Source: Kiloniella spongiae (lineage in GTDB: Bacteria; Pseudomonadota; Alphaproteobacteria; Kiloniellales; Kiloniellaceae). Taken from it: a DNA stretch of 64,000 nt. Location of the stretch: assembly GCF_001026905.1 (NCBI RefSeq), contig NZ_LAQL01000005.1, forward strand, positions 124,001 through 188,000, given 5' to 3'. Shown here piece after piece: positions 43,762 to 53,562 of this stretch. The position numbers and the translations under genes are program-made. The notes under the pieces were generated by a model. It did no database searches and had not been told where the DNA came from. It worked only from the letters and a program-made list of their open reading frames with translations. Every line of letters begins with the position of its first letter. Position 1 is the stretch's first letter.

Positions 43762-44145
43762 ATGACAAAAAGGCGCTACTATACCATTTCGGAACTCACC
43801 GCAGAATTTGGGATTACAACACGTACACTCAGATTTTATGAGGATGAGAAACTTCTCAATCCCGAACGGCAAGCTCGAAAGCGTTTGTACACGCCAAGAG
43901 ACAGAACCCGATTAAAGCTTATTTTACGGGGGAAACGCTTGGGGTTTAGCCTGGCAGAAGTCAGAGAGATCATCGAAATGTATGATCATGCCCCCGGGGA
44001 ACGTGGGCAGCTTGAAAAACTACAAGGTCGCATTGCTGAACGACAGGCAGAATTGGAACAAAAACAAAAAGATATTCTGGAAACGCTTGAAGAACTTAAT
44101 CAGGTGAATGTTTCCGTTCAACAACGTCTGAATGAATTAAAGTAA
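43762..44145 (+). CDS. MerR-family regulator, LiuR-like
   Basis: 127 residues. The N-terminal MerR helix-turn-helix is YYTISELTAEFGITTRTLRF followed by YEDEKLL and the wing RLYTPRDRTRLKLI. A C-terminal coiled coil (about 75-125: EKLQGRIAERQAELEQKQKD and on) serves dimerisation, with no metal-binding cysteines. MerR proteins of this type (LiuR) control leucine/isovalerate degradation genes in many proteobacteria, and the liu operon follows immediately. It probably regulates its own promoter and the operon. The start is fixed by the domain boundary. Confidence 0.88.
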   Translation: MTKRRYYTISELTAEFGITTRTLRFYEDEKLLNPERQARKRLYTPRDRTRLKLILRGKRLGFSLAEVREIIEMYDHAPGERGQLEKLQGRIAERQAELEQKQKDILETLEELNQVNVSVQQRLNELK

Positions 44146-44180
44146 AAACGAATTAGAATATAAAATACTGGGAACAACAG

Positions 44181-44675
44181 ATGGCTAGAACACACTTTGA
44201 ACCAAGAAACCCGAACTATGCGGACCTTATTCGCGACAGTTACAATAATACCGGTTTCGGGAAAACGCTGGGTGCTGAGTTAACTGTAATTGAACCCGGG
44301 TATGTAGAAATGGAACTGCCATTCCGCCCTGAACTATCCCAGCATCATGGTTTCTTTCAAGGTGGCGTTATTGGCGCCCTTGCGGATTACGTCGGGGGCT
44401 ACGCCACCTATACCTTGATTGAAGAAAATGATTCAATTCTGACGGTTGAGTACAAAATCAACATGATGGCACCCGGCGCAGGAACAAAGCTAATCGGCAA
44501 GGGCACCGTCCTGAGAGCAGGTCGACGTATTACAATTGCCCGCATGGATGTCTATGCCCTGCAAAACGATAGTACAGAAGTCCATATTTCCGCAGCTCAA
44601 GGCACCTTTATGCGTATGGAAAACAAACCTGATGTCGCCGCGACAATCGCAAAAATTCAAAAAACAAAAAACTAA
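44181..44675 (+). CDS. PaaI-family thioesterase (hotdog fold)
   Basis: 164 residues with the hotdog-fold acyl-CoA thioesterase pattern: SQHHGFFQGGVIGALADYVG for the catalytic loop and helix, then ILTVEYKINMMAPGAGTKLI on the central strand. It would hydrolyse acyl-CoA intermediates and could relieve CoA trapping during isovalerate breakdown. It lies between the MerR regulator (35 bp) and isovaleryl-CoA dehydrogenase (24 bp), so it is part of the operon. The exact substrate is unknown. Confidence 0.85.
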   Translation: MARTHFEPRNPNYADLIRDSYNNTGFGKTLGAELTVIEPGYVEMELPFRPELSQHHGFFQGGVIGALADYVGGYATYTLIEENDSILTVEYKINMMAPGAGTKLIGKGTVLRAGRRITIARMDVYALQNDSTEVHISAAQGTFMRMENKPDVAATIAKIQKTKN

Positions 44676-44699
44676 GTTTCCTTACTGGAGATAAGAATC

Positions 44700-45875
44700 A
44701 TGAGTACAGGCCATAACTTCCCTAGTTTAAACTTCAACCTCGGTGAAGAGATCGACATGCTGCGAGACAGCGTCAAAGCCTTTGCTGATGCGGAGATTGC
44801 CCCGCGCGCTGCCAAGATTGATGAAACCAACGAATTCCCAATGGATCTGTGGCGTAAAATGGGGGACATGGGACTATTGGGGATCACTGCCGATGAAAGT
44901 TATGGCGGCAGTGGTATGGGATACCTCGCCCATATTGTCACAATGGAGGAGCTCAGTCGTGCTTCAGCATCTGTTGCCCTTTCCTACGGTGCCCATTCTA
45001 ATCTCTGCGTTAACCAGATTAAACGTAACGGAACGGACGCGCAAAAGTCAAAGTACTTGCCAAAACTGATCACCGGAGAACATGTTGGTGCCTTGGCTAT
45101 GTCAGAGCCCGGTGCTGGTTCCGATGTTGTTTCCATGCGCTTGAAAGCTGAAAAGAAAGGTGATCACTATGTTCTGAACGGAAACAAAATGTGGATCACT
45201 AACGGACCAGATGCCGATACTCTGGTTGTCTATGCCAAAACAGATCCTGAAGCTGGTCCCAAAGGAATTACTGCCTTTATCATCGAAAAGAATTTCCCCG
45301 GTTTCTCCGTCGCCCAAAAGCTGGACAAGCTTGGCATGCGTGGCTCAAACACCAGCGAACTCGTTTTTCAGGATTGTGAAGTGCCTGAAGAAAACATCCT
45401 TGGCGACTTAAATGGTGGTGTACGTGTTCTCATGTCTGGTCTGGATTATGAACGCGCAGTGTTATCTGGTGGCCCCTTGGGTATTATGTCGTCCTGTCTG
45501 GATGTTATCGTCCCCTACATTCACGAGCGTAAACAGTTCGGCAAAGCCATCGGTGAGTTTCAATTGATGCAAGGAAAAATGGCCGATATCTACGCAACAT
45601 GGAACGCCTGTCGTTCTTATGTATATGCTGTGGGACAAGCCTGTGATCGTGGCGAAACTACCCGAAAAGATGCGGCCGGTGCGATCCTCTATTCCGCAGA
45701 AAAAGCCACATGGATGGCCGGTGAGTCAATTCAGGTTCTGGGTGGCAATGGATATATCAATGAATTCCCGACGGGTCGTTTATGGCGCGATGCCAAGCTC
45801 TATGAAATTGGCGCAGGCACCAGCGAAATCCGTAGATACCTGATTGGCCGTGAACTCTTTGGGGAGACAGCATAA
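44700..45875 (+). CDS. liuA: Isovaleryl-CoA dehydrogenase
   Basis: FAD enzyme converting isovaleryl-CoA to 3-methylcrotonyl-CoA. Besides general features ([36 protein letters not shown]), the catalytic base shows the specificity. The conventional C-terminal position reads GAGTSEIRR without the glutamate, while E251 is present in [16 protein letters not shown], the arrangement known for isovaleryl-CoA dehydrogenases. The length (391) is normal. Its stop overlaps the next start (TAATG). Confidence 0.95.
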   Translation: MSTGHNFPSLNFNLGEEIDMLRDSVKAFADAEIAPRAAKIDETNEFPMDLWRKMGDMGLLGITADESYGGSGMGYLAHIVTMEELSRASASVALSYGAHSNLCVNQIKRNGTDAQKSKYLPKLITGEHVGALAMSEPGAGSDVVSMRLKAEKKGDHYVLNGNKMWITNGPDADTLVVYAKTDPEAGPKGITAFIIEKNFPGFSVAQKLDKLGMRGSNTSELVFQDCEVPEENILGDLNGGVRVLMSGLDYERAVLSGGPLGIMSSCLDVIVPYIHERKQFGKAIGEFQLMQGKMADIYATWNACRSYVYAVGQACDRGETTRKDAAGAILYSAEKATWMAGESIQVLGGNGYINEFPTGRLWRDAKLYEIGAGTSEIRRYLIGRELFGETA

Positions 45876-47482
45876 TGTCTGTCATCCGTTCCAAAATATC
45901 ACCTAGATCTGATGAATTCAAAGCCAATGCAGCCCACATGCAGGGCTTGGTAGATAACCTGAACAACATTTTGGCAGAAACCGCAAAAGGTGGTCCGGAA
46001 AAGGCGCGTGAGAAACACCTTGCGCGCGGAAAGATGCTGCCAAGAGAGCGTGTTGAGGCCCTGCTTGATCCCGGCTCTCCTTTCCTCGAAATTTCTCCAA
46101 TCGCTGCTCATAATATGTACGATGCCAATATAGCTGCCGCGGGTGTTATCGCTGGTATCGGCTTGGTATCCGGCGTCGAGTGTATGATTTTGGCGAACGA
46201 TGCAACAGTCAAGGGCGGGACTTACTACCCCATGACGGTTAAGAAGCATCTTCGCGCACAAGAAATTGCTCAAGAAAACAGGATTCCCTGTATTTATCTG
46301 GTAGATTCAGGTGGCGCAAACCTTCCGAACCAAGATGAAGTTTTCCCTGATCGGGATCACTTTGGCCGGATATTCTACAATCAGGCCCAAATGTCTTCCA
46401 TGGGGATTCCTCAAATCGCCGTCGTTATGGGTTCCTGTACAGCTGGCGGTGCTTATGTTCCAGCAATGTCTGACGAAACCATTATTGTCAAAGAACAAGG
46501 CACGATCTTTCTGGGTGGTCCGCCCCTTGTAAAGGCCGCCACTGGTGAAATTGTCTCAGCCGAAGAGCTGGGCGGCGCAGATGTTCATACCCGTCTATCC
46601 GGTGTCGCAGACCACATGGCAGAAAATGACGCCCATGCCCTAACCATCGCCCGTCATGTCGTTGGTAATCTGAACTGGCAAAAGCCAAACCAACTCAATC
46701 TATCAAAACCAGAAGACCCACTTTACGATCCCAAGGAAATTTATGGTGTTGTTCCAAGTGATCTGAAAACACCCTACGATGTGCGCGAGGTCATTGCCCG
46801 TATCGTTGACGGGTCTCGTTTCGACGAATTCAAAGCCCGTTACGGCACCAGTATTGTGTGTGGGTTCTCACGCATATGGGGCTATCCTGTCGGAATTGTT
46901 GCCAACAATGGTATTCTCTTTTCAGAAAGTGCCCAGAAAGCGGCCCACTTTATTGAACTCTGTGCGCAACGGGGGATTCCGCTTGTTTTCCTACAGAACA
47001 TTTCAGGCTTTATGATTGGTCGTAAATACGAAACAGGCGGTATCGCAAAAGATGGTGCCAAGATGGTCACCGCTGTTGCAACGGCGAATGTCCCTAAGTT
47101 CACCGTTTTGATCGGGGGAAGTTTCGGGGCCGGTAACTACGGTATGTGCGGCAGAGCCTATCAACCCCGCTTCTTATGGATGTGGCCAAATTCACGCATT
47201 TCAGTTATGGGCGGCGAACAGGCTGCCTCGGTCATGTCCACACTGCGCCGGGATAATATCGAAGCAAAAGGCGGTAGCTGGTCAGCAGAGGAAGAAAAAG
47301 AATTTAAACAGCCAATGCTGGACATGTTCGAAGAACAAAGCTCACCTTACTACGCGTCAGCACGTTTGTGGGATGATGGTGTGTTTGATCCCGCACGGAC
47401 GCGACGGGTGTTGGCTCTGGGCTTGTCTGCTTCTCTTAATGCACCAATAGAAGACACCAAGTTCGGTGTTTTCAGGATGTAA
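45875..47482 (+). CDS. liuB: 3-Methylcrotonyl-CoA carboxylase beta subunit (carboxyltransferase)
   Basis: Transfers the carboxyl group from carboxybiotin to 3-methylcrotonyl-CoA. It is a 535-residue member of the acyl-CoA carboxyltransferase family. Typical segments are [16 protein letters not shown] and [20 protein letters not shown], with [20 protein letters not shown] (oxyanion and biotin region). [15 protein letters not shown] and [16 protein letters not shown] form the second CoA site. It is flanked by liuA and liuC and pairs with the alpha subunit at 48.3 kb. Geranyl-CoA carboxylase is the close alternative, but the neighbours indicate leucine. Confidence 0.95.
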   Translation: MSVIRSKISPRSDEFKANAAHMQGLVDNLNNILAETAKGGPEKAREKHLARGKMLPRERVEALLDPGSPFLEISPIAAHNMYDANIAAAGVIAGIGLVSGVECMILANDATVKGGTYYPMTVKKHLRAQEIAQENRIPCIYLVDSGGANLPNQDEVFPDRDHFGRIFYNQAQMSSMGIPQIAVVMGSCTAGGAYVPAMSDETIIVKEQGTIFLGGPPLVKAATGEIVSAEELGGADVHTRLSGVADHMAENDAHALTIARHVVGNLNWQKPNQLNLSKPEDPLYDPKEIYGVVPSDLKTPYDVREVIARIVDGSRFDEFKARYGTSIVCGFSRIWGYPVGIVANNGILFSESAQKAAHFIELCAQRGIPLVFLQNISGFMIGRKYETGGIAKDGAKMVTAVATANVPKFTVLIGGSFGAGNYGMCGRAYQPRFLWMWPNSRISVMGGEQAASVMSTLRRDNIEAKGGSWSAEEEKEFKQPMLDMFEEQSSPYYASARLWDDGVFDPARTRRVLALGLSASLNAPIEDTKFGVFRM

Positions 47483-47486
47483 TGAT

Positions 47487-48272
47487 ATGACCTATCAGAC
47501 ACTAGAAATAGAAATTAAATCACGCAATGCATGGGTTTGGATGAACCGTCCCGAAGTTCACAATGCCCTTGATGAGGTAATGATCGCAGAATTAACCCAG
47601 ATCTTTAACGAACTGGGTGAAAATCCTGATATCAGAGCTATAGTTCTCGGCGGCAGGGGTAAAAGCTTTAGTGCAGGTGCGGATCTCGGTTGGATGAAAC
47701 GCGCAGCAAGCTTTACCGAAGAAGAAAACCGGGTTGATGCGCTTAAACTCGCCAACATGCTCAATACCATAGCGGAATGCCCCAAACCTGTGATTGCACG
47801 GGTACAGGGTGCAGCTTTTGGCGGGGGTGTTGGTCTGACAGCCGTGGCTGACATTGCCATTGCTGGTGAATATGCCAAATTTTGTCTCTCCGAAGTAAAA
47901 CTCGGGTTGGTTCCTGCAACCATCGCACCTTATGTGGTTGCCGCAATGGGAGAAAGGCAAGCGCGTCGATACTTCCTGACTGCTGAAATCTTTAGATCAG
48001 AGAAAGCAGCCGACATCGGCTTTGTTCATGAAAGCTGCTCAAACGAACAACTGGACCAAACTATAGAAGACCTTTTGTCTTCTTTCAGCCTTGCTGCCCC
48101 TGATGCCCTGCATGTGGCTAAAGATCTTATAAAATCGGTCAGCCATCGACAAATCGACAACAACTTGATGAATGAAACCGCTGAACTCATCGCTCAGCAA
48201 CGGTTAAAGCCCGAAGGGCGTGAAGGTCTAAGCGCCTTTTTCGAAAAACGTAAAGCTAATTGGGTCGCCTAA
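47487..48272 (+). CDS. liuC: 3-Methylglutaconyl-CoA hydratase (crotonase family)
   Basis: Hydrates 3-methylglutaconyl-CoA to HMG-CoA in leucine catabolism. The crotonase oxyanion segment FSAGADLGWMKRAASFTEEE and the AAFGGGVGLTAVADIAIAGE region, followed by FCLSEVKLGLVPATIAPYV, are typical of LiuC. The start at 47487 has CAGGA nine bases upstream; a GTG at 47466 lies inside the previous gene and is less likely. The protein is 261 residues, a normal crotonase length. Confidence 0.92.
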   Translation: MTYQTLEIEIKSRNAWVWMNRPEVHNALDEVMIAELTQIFNELGENPDIRAIVLGGRGKSFSAGADLGWMKRAASFTEEENRVDALKLANMLNTIAECPKPVIARVQGAAFGGGVGLTAVADIAIAGEYAKFCLSEVKLGLVPATIAPYVVAAMGERQARRYFLTAEIFRSEKAADIGFVHESCSNEQLDQTIEDLLSSFSLAAPDALHVAKDLIKSVSHRQIDNNLMNETAELIAQQRLKPEGREGLSAFFEKRKANWVA

Positions 48273-48298
48273 ATCGGACTTGGATCAGGAAGAATTGA

Positions 48299-50281
48299 AT
48301 GTTTAATAAAATCCTTATTGCAAACCGTGGCGAAATCGCCAGACGCATTATCAAAACAGCGCACCTGATGGGGGTGAAAACTGTTGCCGTCTATTCAGAC
48401 GCCGATCGGGATGCGCCTTTTGTGCAAGAAGCCGACGAAGCCGTCCATATAGGCCCTCCTCCCCCTTCAGAAAGCTATCTTCTCGCGGATCGAATACTTG
48501 ATGTTGCAAAAGCAACAGGTGCTCAGGCTGTTCATCCCGGCTATGGTTTTCTATCTGAAAATGCCAGCTTTGCAGATAACTGCGCCAGAAATGATATTGT
48601 CTTCATCGGCCCACCTGCTTCGTCAATTATTGATATGGGGGATAAATCAGCTTCCAAACGCCTAATGCGAGAAGCTGGCGTGCCACTATCACCGGGATAT
48701 GAGGAAAAAGATCAAGACACACTCCACCTTGTCGAGCAAGCAAAGAACATTGGTTATCCCGTGATGATCAAAGCCTCTGCTGGTGGGGGCGGTAAGGGGA
48801 TGAGAATTGTGCACAAGGCTGAACAGTTCGAAGACGCACTTGCCTCCTGTCAGCGTGAATCAAAAGCTGCTTTTGGCGATGATCGTGTTCTGATTGAAAA
48901 GTTCATCGAAAACCCCCGCCATGTAGAAATACAGGTTTTTGCTGATAATCACGGCAATACAATACACCTGTTCGAACGCGATTGTTCTTCGCAACGCCGT
49001 CACCAGAAAGTTATCGAAGAAGCCCCTGCCCCCGGATTAAGTGATCAAACCCGCGATGCCATGCACAAAGCGGCAATCGCAGCTGCAGAGGCTGTTGGAT
49101 ATCGTGGTGCAGGTACCGTCGAATTCCTTCTCGCCCCCAATGGCGAATTCTATTTTATGGAAATGAATACACGCCTGCAGGTCGAACACCCGGTTACCGA
49201 GCTAATTACAGGTCTCGACCTTGTGGAATGGCAGCTACGTATCGCAGCCGGAGAACATCTTCCAGCAAAACAGAATGAGATATCACTCTCTGGTCATGCT
49301 TTTGAAGCCCGGATCTATGCAGAAGACCCGGATAATGGCTTCCTGCCCGCCACGGGAAAACTGGTTCGCCTGATATTTCCAACTGCTTCTGAACATATCC
49401 GCATTGATGCTGGCGTCGAGCAAGGCGGCGTTGTCTCGCCGCATTATGATCCCATGATCGCCAAGCTGATTACCTGGGATGAAACACGTGAAAAAGCATT
49501 GGAAAGACTATGTGCTGCTCTGAACGACACCCATATCGTAGGGCTTGAAACCAACGTTTCTTTCTTGAATCGACTTGCCAATGTTCCCCCCTTTAAGGCA
49601 GCACAACTGGATACAGGCTTGATAGAGAGAGAACAGGAAAGTCTGTTCCCCAAGAAATCAACAGCTTCAGATCTCGCCTTGATCCTCGCATCTCTCGTGG
49701 AATTACAAGGTCATACACCAAACCTTCCTCAGTCTGATCCACATTCGCCTTGGGGTTCCCAGGATGGATGGCGTTTAGGTGGCAGAGCACAAAAAAAATT
49801 ACGCTTCACTGAAAATGATCAAGAACACAACGTCATTGCGACATATCACGCTGATGGATACAGCTTTTTGATCAATGAAAAGGAATACAATGTTTCCGGT
49901 CAGGTCCAAGAAGACCGTGTGACAGTCACGGTTGATGGAAAAATAACCAAGGCTTCCGTAATCTGCCATGAATTGGAACGCCATATATTCCTGGACAACC
50001 ATCATTACCAAATTCATCTGTTTGATCCTTTGATTGCGGCCGAAAATTTGGAAGAAGATACAGGTGGCCTCCGCGCACCAATGCCCGGAAAAATTATCAA
50101 GGTATTTGCATTCATCGGCGACAAAGTTTCCGCTGGCGATCCCTTGATGGTTCTGGAAGCGATGAAAATGGAACACACCATTGTTGCCCCGACCGAAGGC
50201 ACCGTGAAAGCTTTTCTGGGGCAGGTAAATGACCAAGTCAACGAAGGTGATGTGCTCGTCGAATTAGACAGTGAGGAATAA
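48299..50281 (+). CDS. liuD: 3-Methylcrotonyl-CoA carboxylase alpha subunit (biotin carboxylase and carrier)
   Basis: 660 residues. An N-terminal biotin carboxylase (start [23 protein letters not shown]-grasp loop [28 protein letters not shown]) is followed by the BT linker region and a C-terminal biotinyl domain with the modified lysine K623 in EAMKMEH. It carboxylates biotin with bicarbonate and ATP for the LiuB subunit. This is the only biotin-dependent enzyme seen in the window and so a local consumer of the biotin operon product. Confidence 0.95.
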   Translation: MFNKILIANRGEIARRIIKTAHLMGVKTVAVYSDADRDAPFVQEADEAVHIGPPPPSESYLLADRILDVAKATGAQAVHPGYGFLSENASFADNCARNDIVFIGPPASSIIDMGDKSASKRLMREAGVPLSPGYEEKDQDTLHLVEQAKNIGYPVMIKASAGGGGKGMRIVHKAEQFEDALASCQRESKAAFGDDRVLIEKFIENPRHVEIQVFADNHGNTIHLFERDCSSQRRHQKVIEEAPAPGLSDQTRDAMHKAAIAAAEAVGYRGAGTVEFLLAPNGEFYFMEMNTRLQVEHPVTELITGLDLVEWQLRIAAGEHLPAKQNEISLSGHAFEARIYAEDPDNGFLPATGKLVRLIFPTASEHIRIDAGVEQGGVVSPHYDPMIAKLITWDETREKALERLCAALNDTHIVGLETNVSFLNRLANVPPFKAAQLDTGLIEREQESLFPKKSTASDLALILASLVELQGHTPNLPQSDPHSPWGSQDGWRLGGRAQKKLRFTENDQEHNVIATYHADGYSFLINEKEYNVSGQVQEDRVTVTVDGKITKASVICHELERHIFLDNHHYQIHLFDPLIAAENLEEDTGGLRAPMPGKIIKVFAFIGDKVSAGDPLMVLEAMKMEHTIVAPTEGTVKAFLGQVNDQVNEGDVLVELDSEE

Positions 50282-50282
50282 G

Positions 50283-51188
50283 ATGCACCCCACACCTCCC
50301 CAGACAGTAAAACTCGTAGAAGTCGGTCCTCGCGATGGTCTCCAAAATGAAAAGACGCTTGTCCCAACCGAGGTAAAGATAGAGCTCATAAATCGCTTGT
50401 CAGAGACTGGTCTAACAGCGATTGAGGCATCTGCCTTTGTTTCTCCCAAATGGGTGCCGCAAATGGCAGATGCAAATGAAGTCCTTTCCGGGATTACACG
50501 AAAGCCCGGTATTGGCTATCCGGTATTAACCCCGAACCTCAAGGGGTTCGAGAGGGCAGTTGAAGCAGGTGTCACGGAAGTCGCTATATTTGGCGCAGCC
50601 TCAGAAAGTTTCTCTCAAAAGAACATCAACTGCTCTATTCAGAAAAGCCTTGAAAGGTTTCAACCTGTCGTTCTGGCAGCCCAGGAAGAAAATATCAAAG
50701 TACGCGGATATGTATCCTGTGTATTGGGCTGTCCTTATGAAGGTAAGATCGCGCCACAAAAAGTGGCCGAGGTTGCAAAAGCTCTTTTAGATATCGGCTG
50801 CTACGAAATCAGTTTGGGAGATACCATCGGCACAGGAACGCCCCTTGCCACCCAGCAGATGATTGAAACTGTTTCAAAGTCAGTTCCACTAACAAAGTTA
50901 GCCGGACATTTTCATGATACCTATGGGCAGGCTTTGGCGAATATTTTTGCAGCCTGGCAATGCGGTATCTCTGTTTTTGATACCTCTATCGCAGGTCTTG
51001 GCGGATGTCCTTATGCCCGTGGTGCTTCCGGGAATGTTGCAACCGAGGATGTGGTTTATATGTTCGATGGTATGTCTGTAAAAACAGGCGTCGATATCCA
51101 TATGCTGGTCGAAACAGCTTGGTATATAGCGGATAAACTAGATCGTAACCCAAATTCGAAAATCTCTTTGGCGATGAGAAACCAATAA
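50283..51188 (+). CDS. liuE: Hydroxymethylglutaryl-CoA lyase
   Basis: Splits HMG-CoA into acetoacetate and acetyl-CoA, the last leucine-specific step. The family opening [13 protein letters not shown] with the metal-binding aspartate, the [14 protein letters not shown] histidine pair, and the catalytic cysteine in [19 protein letters not shown] are all present. The ATG at 50283 follows GAGGAATAAG and just clears the liuD stop; a GTG at 50271 would overlap it. The protein is 301 residues. Confidence 0.95.
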   Translation: MHPTPPQTVKLVEVGPRDGLQNEKTLVPTEVKIELINRLSETGLTAIEASAFVSPKWVPQMADANEVLSGITRKPGIGYPVLTPNLKGFERAVEAGVTEVAIFGAASESFSQKNINCSIQKSLERFQPVVLAAQEENIKVRGYVSCVLGCPYEGKIAPQKVAEVAKALLDIGCYEISLGDTIGTGTPLATQQMIETVSKSVPLTKLAGHFHDTYGQALANIFAAWQCGISVFDTSIAGLGGCPYARGASGNVATEDVVYMFDGMSVKTGVDIHMLVETAWYIADKLDRNPNSKISLAMRNQ

Positions 51189-51244
51189 CCTCATCCCTTT
51201 GCATTACATAATCAAATTTGATCTTTGATAAGAGGAAACACGTT

Positions 51245-52012
51245 ATGAAATTATCTGGTCTTACAGCGCTGATCACAGGCGCAGGTTCCGGATTAGGCGA
51301 AGCCGTTGCAAGGCATTTGGCTTCTCAAGGTGTGCGGTGCGGCCTTGTGGACCTCAATGACGAAGGAGTAAACCGCGTTGCAGCTGATATTGATGCCCAA
51401 GACATTGATACAGCTGCCGTCACGGCCGATGTTACAGACCATGATGCTGTTAAATCAGCAGTTAAAGTTATCGAAGATACGCTCGGCCCCATCCGCATTG
51501 TTGTAAACTGTGCAGGTATTGCCCCCGGGGCAAAGCTTGTTGGCAGAGATGGTGCACATGATCTGGATCTCTTCCGTAAGACAATCGACATCAATCTCGT
51601 CGGCGCTTTCAATGTAATGCGTCTAGCCGCTGAACGTATGGTGCAATATGATGAAATTGACGGCGAGCGCGGGGTTATTATCAACACGGCGTCTATCGCG
51701 GCTTGGGAAGGTCAAATTGGTCAGGCAGCCTATGCCGCATCCAAAGGTGGTGTTGCCTCTCTGACCCTGCCGCTATCACGAGAACTTGCCAAAAGCGCGA
51801 TCCGTGTCATGGCCATCGCACCCGGTATCATGGAAACGCCCATGATTGCAGGCATGTCTGACAAGGTAAAAGATGCTTTGGTAGAAAAAAGCCTTCACCC
51901 AAAAAGATTGGGACAACCAGAAGAATTTGCAGGCCTTGTTGCACACATTTGTGAAAATGCCTTTCTCAATGGTTCCACAATTCGCCTTGATGGTGCCGTT
52001 CGTCTTTCCTAA
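51245..52012 (+). CDS. Short-chain dehydrogenase, 3-hydroxyacyl-CoA dehydrogenase type II-like
   Basis: NAD-dependent SDR of 255 residues. The cofactor motif is ITGAGSGLGEAVA, and the catalytic S in NTASIAAWEG pairs with Y and K in YAASKGGVASLT. The C-terminal GIMETPMIAGMSDKVKDAL and HPKRLGQPEEFAGLV fit the type II 3-hydroxyacyl-CoA dehydrogenase (HSD10) group, which oxidises 2-methyl-3-hydroxybutyryl-CoA in isoleucine breakdown. AGAGGA precedes the ATG at 51245; a TTG at 51218 is unlikely. It lies in the leucine operon before the thiolase. Confidence 0.88.
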   Translation: MKLSGLTALITGAGSGLGEAVARHLASQGVRCGLVDLNDEGVNRVAADIDAQDIDTAAVTADVTDHDAVKSAVKVIEDTLGPIRIVVNCAGIAPGAKLVGRDGAHDLDLFRKTIDINLVGAFNVMRLAAERMVQYDEIDGERGVIINTASIAAWEGQIGQAAYAASKGGVASLTLPLSRELAKSAIRVMAIAPGIMETPMIAGMSDKVKDALVEKSLHPKRLGQPEEFAGLVAHICENAFLNGSTIRLDGAVRLS

Positions 52013-52073
52013 ATCAAAAATACCAAAACCTTTATCTGGATGATATCCAGATCACAGTACTGGGAACAAAATC

Positions 52074-53258
52074 ATGTCTGATCCAATCGTTATCGTTTCT
52101 GCCGCCCGGACCCCAATGGGTTCTTTTCAAGGAACTTTATCTCCGCTTTCAACCACTGATCTGGGTGCAGAAGCAATTAAGGCCGCCGTATCGAGATCTG
52201 GAATTTCTGCTGAAGACATTCAGGAAGTTATGATGGGTTGTGTCCTTCCCGCCGGTCTGGGGCAAGCTCCGGCAAGACAGGCCGCAATCAAGGGCGGCCT
52301 TCCTCTGTCTGCGGGCTGTACAACTGTCAACAAGGTCTGCGGATCTGGCATGAAGACTGTGATGCTGGCCCACGATACAATTGCATCTGGAAGTGTTGAC
52401 ATTGTCGTAGCAGGTGGGATGGAGAGCATGACAAATGCACCCTACATCCTCCCCAAAGCGCGTAACGGCATGAGAATGGGGCATGGTACAGTTGTTGACC
52501 ATATGTTCATGGATGGCTTGGAAGATGCTTATTTTGACAAAGGCGGTCTGATGGGCACCTTTGCCGAAGCAACCGCCGATAAATACAAAGCCACCCGTGA
52601 AGAACAGGATTCCTTTGCCATCGAAAGCCTTAATCGTGCCAAACAGGCAACAGAAGCAGGTTATTTCAAAGAAGAAATCAAACCGCTTACGGTCAAAAAT
52701 CGCAAAAGCGAAACGCTTGTTGAAAATGATGAGCAACCCTTTAAGGTTGATACCAACAAAATCCCAAACCTTCGTCCCGCATTCCGCCCTGATGGTACAG
52801 TTACCGCCGCGTCATCATCCTCTATTTCCGATGGTGCCGCAGCCTTGGTATTAATGCGAAAATCAGAGGCTGATAAACGAGGTTTAAAACCGCTGGCATC
52901 AATCAAAGCCCATGCCACCCACTCTCAGGAGCCTTGTTGGTTTACCACGGCACCTGTCGGTGCCATTGAAAAGGTTCAGGACAAAGCAGGTTGGTCTAGG
53001 GATGACGTAGATCTGTATGAAATTAATGAAGCATTTGCCATTGTAACACTGGCCGCCATTAAAGATCTTGATCTCGATCCCGCCAAAGTCAACGTTAACG
53101 GTGGTGCCTGTGCATTGGGGCATCCCATTGGCGCATCTGGAACCAGATTGATAGTCACCTTGTTACATGCCCTAAAGCGCACAGGTGGCTCAAAAGGGAT
53201 TGCCAGCCTTTGTATTGGTGGTGGTGAAGCCACGGCTTTGGCTGTTGAACTTTATTAA
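52074..53258 (+). CDS. Acetyl-CoA C-acyltransferase (thiolase)
   Basis: Thiolase II family, 394 residues. The nucleophilic cysteine is in TVNKVCGSGMKTVMLA, the histidine in NGGACALGHPIGASGTR, and the second cysteine in SLCIGGGEATALAVE. It would cleave acetoacetyl-CoA or 2-methylacetoacetyl-CoA, ending leucine and isoleucine breakdown with acetyl-CoA (and propionyl-CoA). It is the last gene of the operon and is followed by a 20-bp-stem terminator. Confidence 0.93.
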   Translation: MSDPIVIVSAARTPMGSFQGTLSPLSTTDLGAEAIKAAVSRSGISAEDIQEVMMGCVLPAGLGQAPARQAAIKGGLPLSAGCTTVNKVCGSGMKTVMLAHDTIASGSVDIVVAGGMESMTNAPYILPKARNGMRMGHGTVVDHMFMDGLEDAYFDKGGLMGTFAEATADKYKATREEQDSFAIESLNRAKQATEAGYFKEEIKPLTVKNRKSETLVENDEQPFKVDTNKIPNLRPAFRPDGTVTAASSSSISDGAAALVLMRKSEADKRGLKPLASIKAHATHSQEPCWFTTAPVGAIEKVQDKAGWSRDDVDLYEINEAFAIVTLAAIKDLDLDPAKVNVNGGACALGHPIGASGTRLIVTLLHALKRTGGSKGIASLCIGGGEATALAVELY

Positions 53259-53562
53259 GTCAATAAAAACTCAGATTGACTACTTTAAAACATTAGAAGC
53301 CTGACACTGGTTAATATACTTAACCAGTGTCAGGCTTCTTTCTATTGAAACAAAAGATCAGAGCAACGAATTCAGACGACTCTTGAACGCTTTACGAATA
53401 ATTAAATTTTATCCACGACCATAGATAGCACCATGTCATAATTACTACCTCATGAGTTAATATGACCCATTGTCTAGAAATAAATAAATGCTCTGCTAGA
53501 CTTTTAAAAAAGAAACTTGCAGGTGAAAATGTCTCCCCTCCCTTCGAAAGAAAGGGACAATA
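53259..53562. other. Intergenic region after the leucine operon
   Basis: 304 bp. The first third holds the operon terminator at 53295-53339. The rest should carry the promoter of the histidine kinase gene, but I see no distinct hexamers or repeats and no gene. Confidence 0.5.
53295..53339 (+). terminator. Terminator of the leucine degradation operon
   Basis: Perfect 20-bp stem (arms 53295-53314 and 53320-53339, starting AGAAGCCTGACACTGG) with a 5-base loop TATAC, 36 bp after the thiolase stop. The following tract is T-rich (TTTCTATT). Confidence 0.9.

Noticed and set aside
52149-52736. 195-residue leftward reading frame
   Set aside because: Antisense shadow of the thiolase gene; composition is Cys/His/Phe-rich and no ribosome site is seen.
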